A stretch of 64,000 bases of DNA from an uncultured Pseudomonadales bacterium. GTDB taxonomy: Bacteria > Pseudomonadota > Gammaproteobacteria > Pseudomonadales > CANNCY01. The notes beneath the pieces were generated by a model that was not told where the DNA came from, searched no databases, and saw only the letters and a list, made by a program, of their open reading frames with translations. Shown one piece after another: positions 63,985 to 64,000 of the stretch. The position numbers and the translations under genes are program-made. Numbering within the stretch: position 1 is the stretch's first letter; each line of letters starts with the position of its first letter. The stretch is taken from assembly GCA_947503335.1 (NCBI GenBank), contig CANNCY010000003.1, forward strand, positions 186,001 through 250,000, in the 5' to 3' direction.

Positions 63985-64000
63985 GTTCGTTCCTAATAGA

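Overview
The window is a 64 kb piece of the chromosome of a free-living, probably marine gammaproteobacterium. This rests on gene content and order: glyA-nrdR-ribD-ribH-nusB-thiL-pgpA, xseB-ispA-dxs beside ribA, sodium-type pomAB stator genes, several TonB-dependent receptors, a GDSL autotransporter, a GH20 hexosaminidase and secreted S9 and M24 peptidases. Base composition looks close to 50 percent GC. A Cellvibrionales/Alteromonadales-like lineage fits, but I cannot name a genus. I see no tRNA, rRNA, CRISPR array, insertion sequence or prophage. Nearly all of the sequence is coding, and many genes overlap by a few bases.

Layout. 1-4.9 kb: the end of dnaB, a beta-propeller lipoprotein, panC and acs, then a folded intergenic stretch that may be an RNA. 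4.9-9.8 kb: ribB with a degenerate GCH2 domain, a POT peptide transporter and a GDSL-lipase autotransporter. 9.9-14.7 kb: a two-gene operon resembling phage lambda O and P (helicase loading), divergent from radA, then ettA. 15-20.1 kb: a large TonB receptor, a candidate small RNA and a secreted S9 peptidase. 20.3-28.9 kb: an enoyl-CoA hydratase/HIBYL-CoA hydrolase family gene, then a long colinear run glyA, nrdR, ribD, ribH, nusB, thiL, pgpA, cls, ribA. 28.9-32 kb: dxs, ispA and xseB on the minus strand. 32.1-39.8 kb: pomA, pomB, an Lrp-type regulator, a small acidic protein, Xaa-Pro aminopeptidase, a lipoprotein and a GH20 lipoprotein. 39.9-45.2 kb: an MFS carrier, then gnnA-gnnB-lpxB facing lpxA. 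45.3-48.3 kb: zur and a His/Asp-rich zinc-type TonB receptor. 48.4-55.9 kb: an amidohydrolase, an MFS carrier, and an overlapping five-gene operon (CPBP protease, carboxylesterase, aconitase X large and small subunits, AlkA-like glycosylase). 56.1-63.3 kb: deaD, a class II aldolase, a lipid kinase, a double beta-lactamase-fold protein and a Ycf46-like AAA ATPase. The window ends with a minus-strand outer-membrane protein.

How the genes work together. Riboflavin synthesis is spread over ribB(X), ribD, ribH and ribA; no riboflavin synthase gene lies in its usual place between ribD and ribH. dxs and ispA feed isoprenoid synthesis. gnnA/gnnB beside lpxB and lpxA predict a lipid A built on 2,3-diamino-2,3-dideoxyglucose with amide-linked acyl chains, and LpxA has a Met at the chain-length position, predicting short (C10) 3-hydroxyacyl chains. 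zur plus the receptor form a zinc-uptake unit with a candidate operator.

The strongest candidate for an unusual system is the lambda O/P-like pair at 9.9-11.5 kb. The first protein carries three DnaT-type domains and a lambda-O-like C-terminal tail; the second aligns with lambda P along most of its length. It looks like a phage helicase-loading module taken over by the host, about 9 kb from dnaB.
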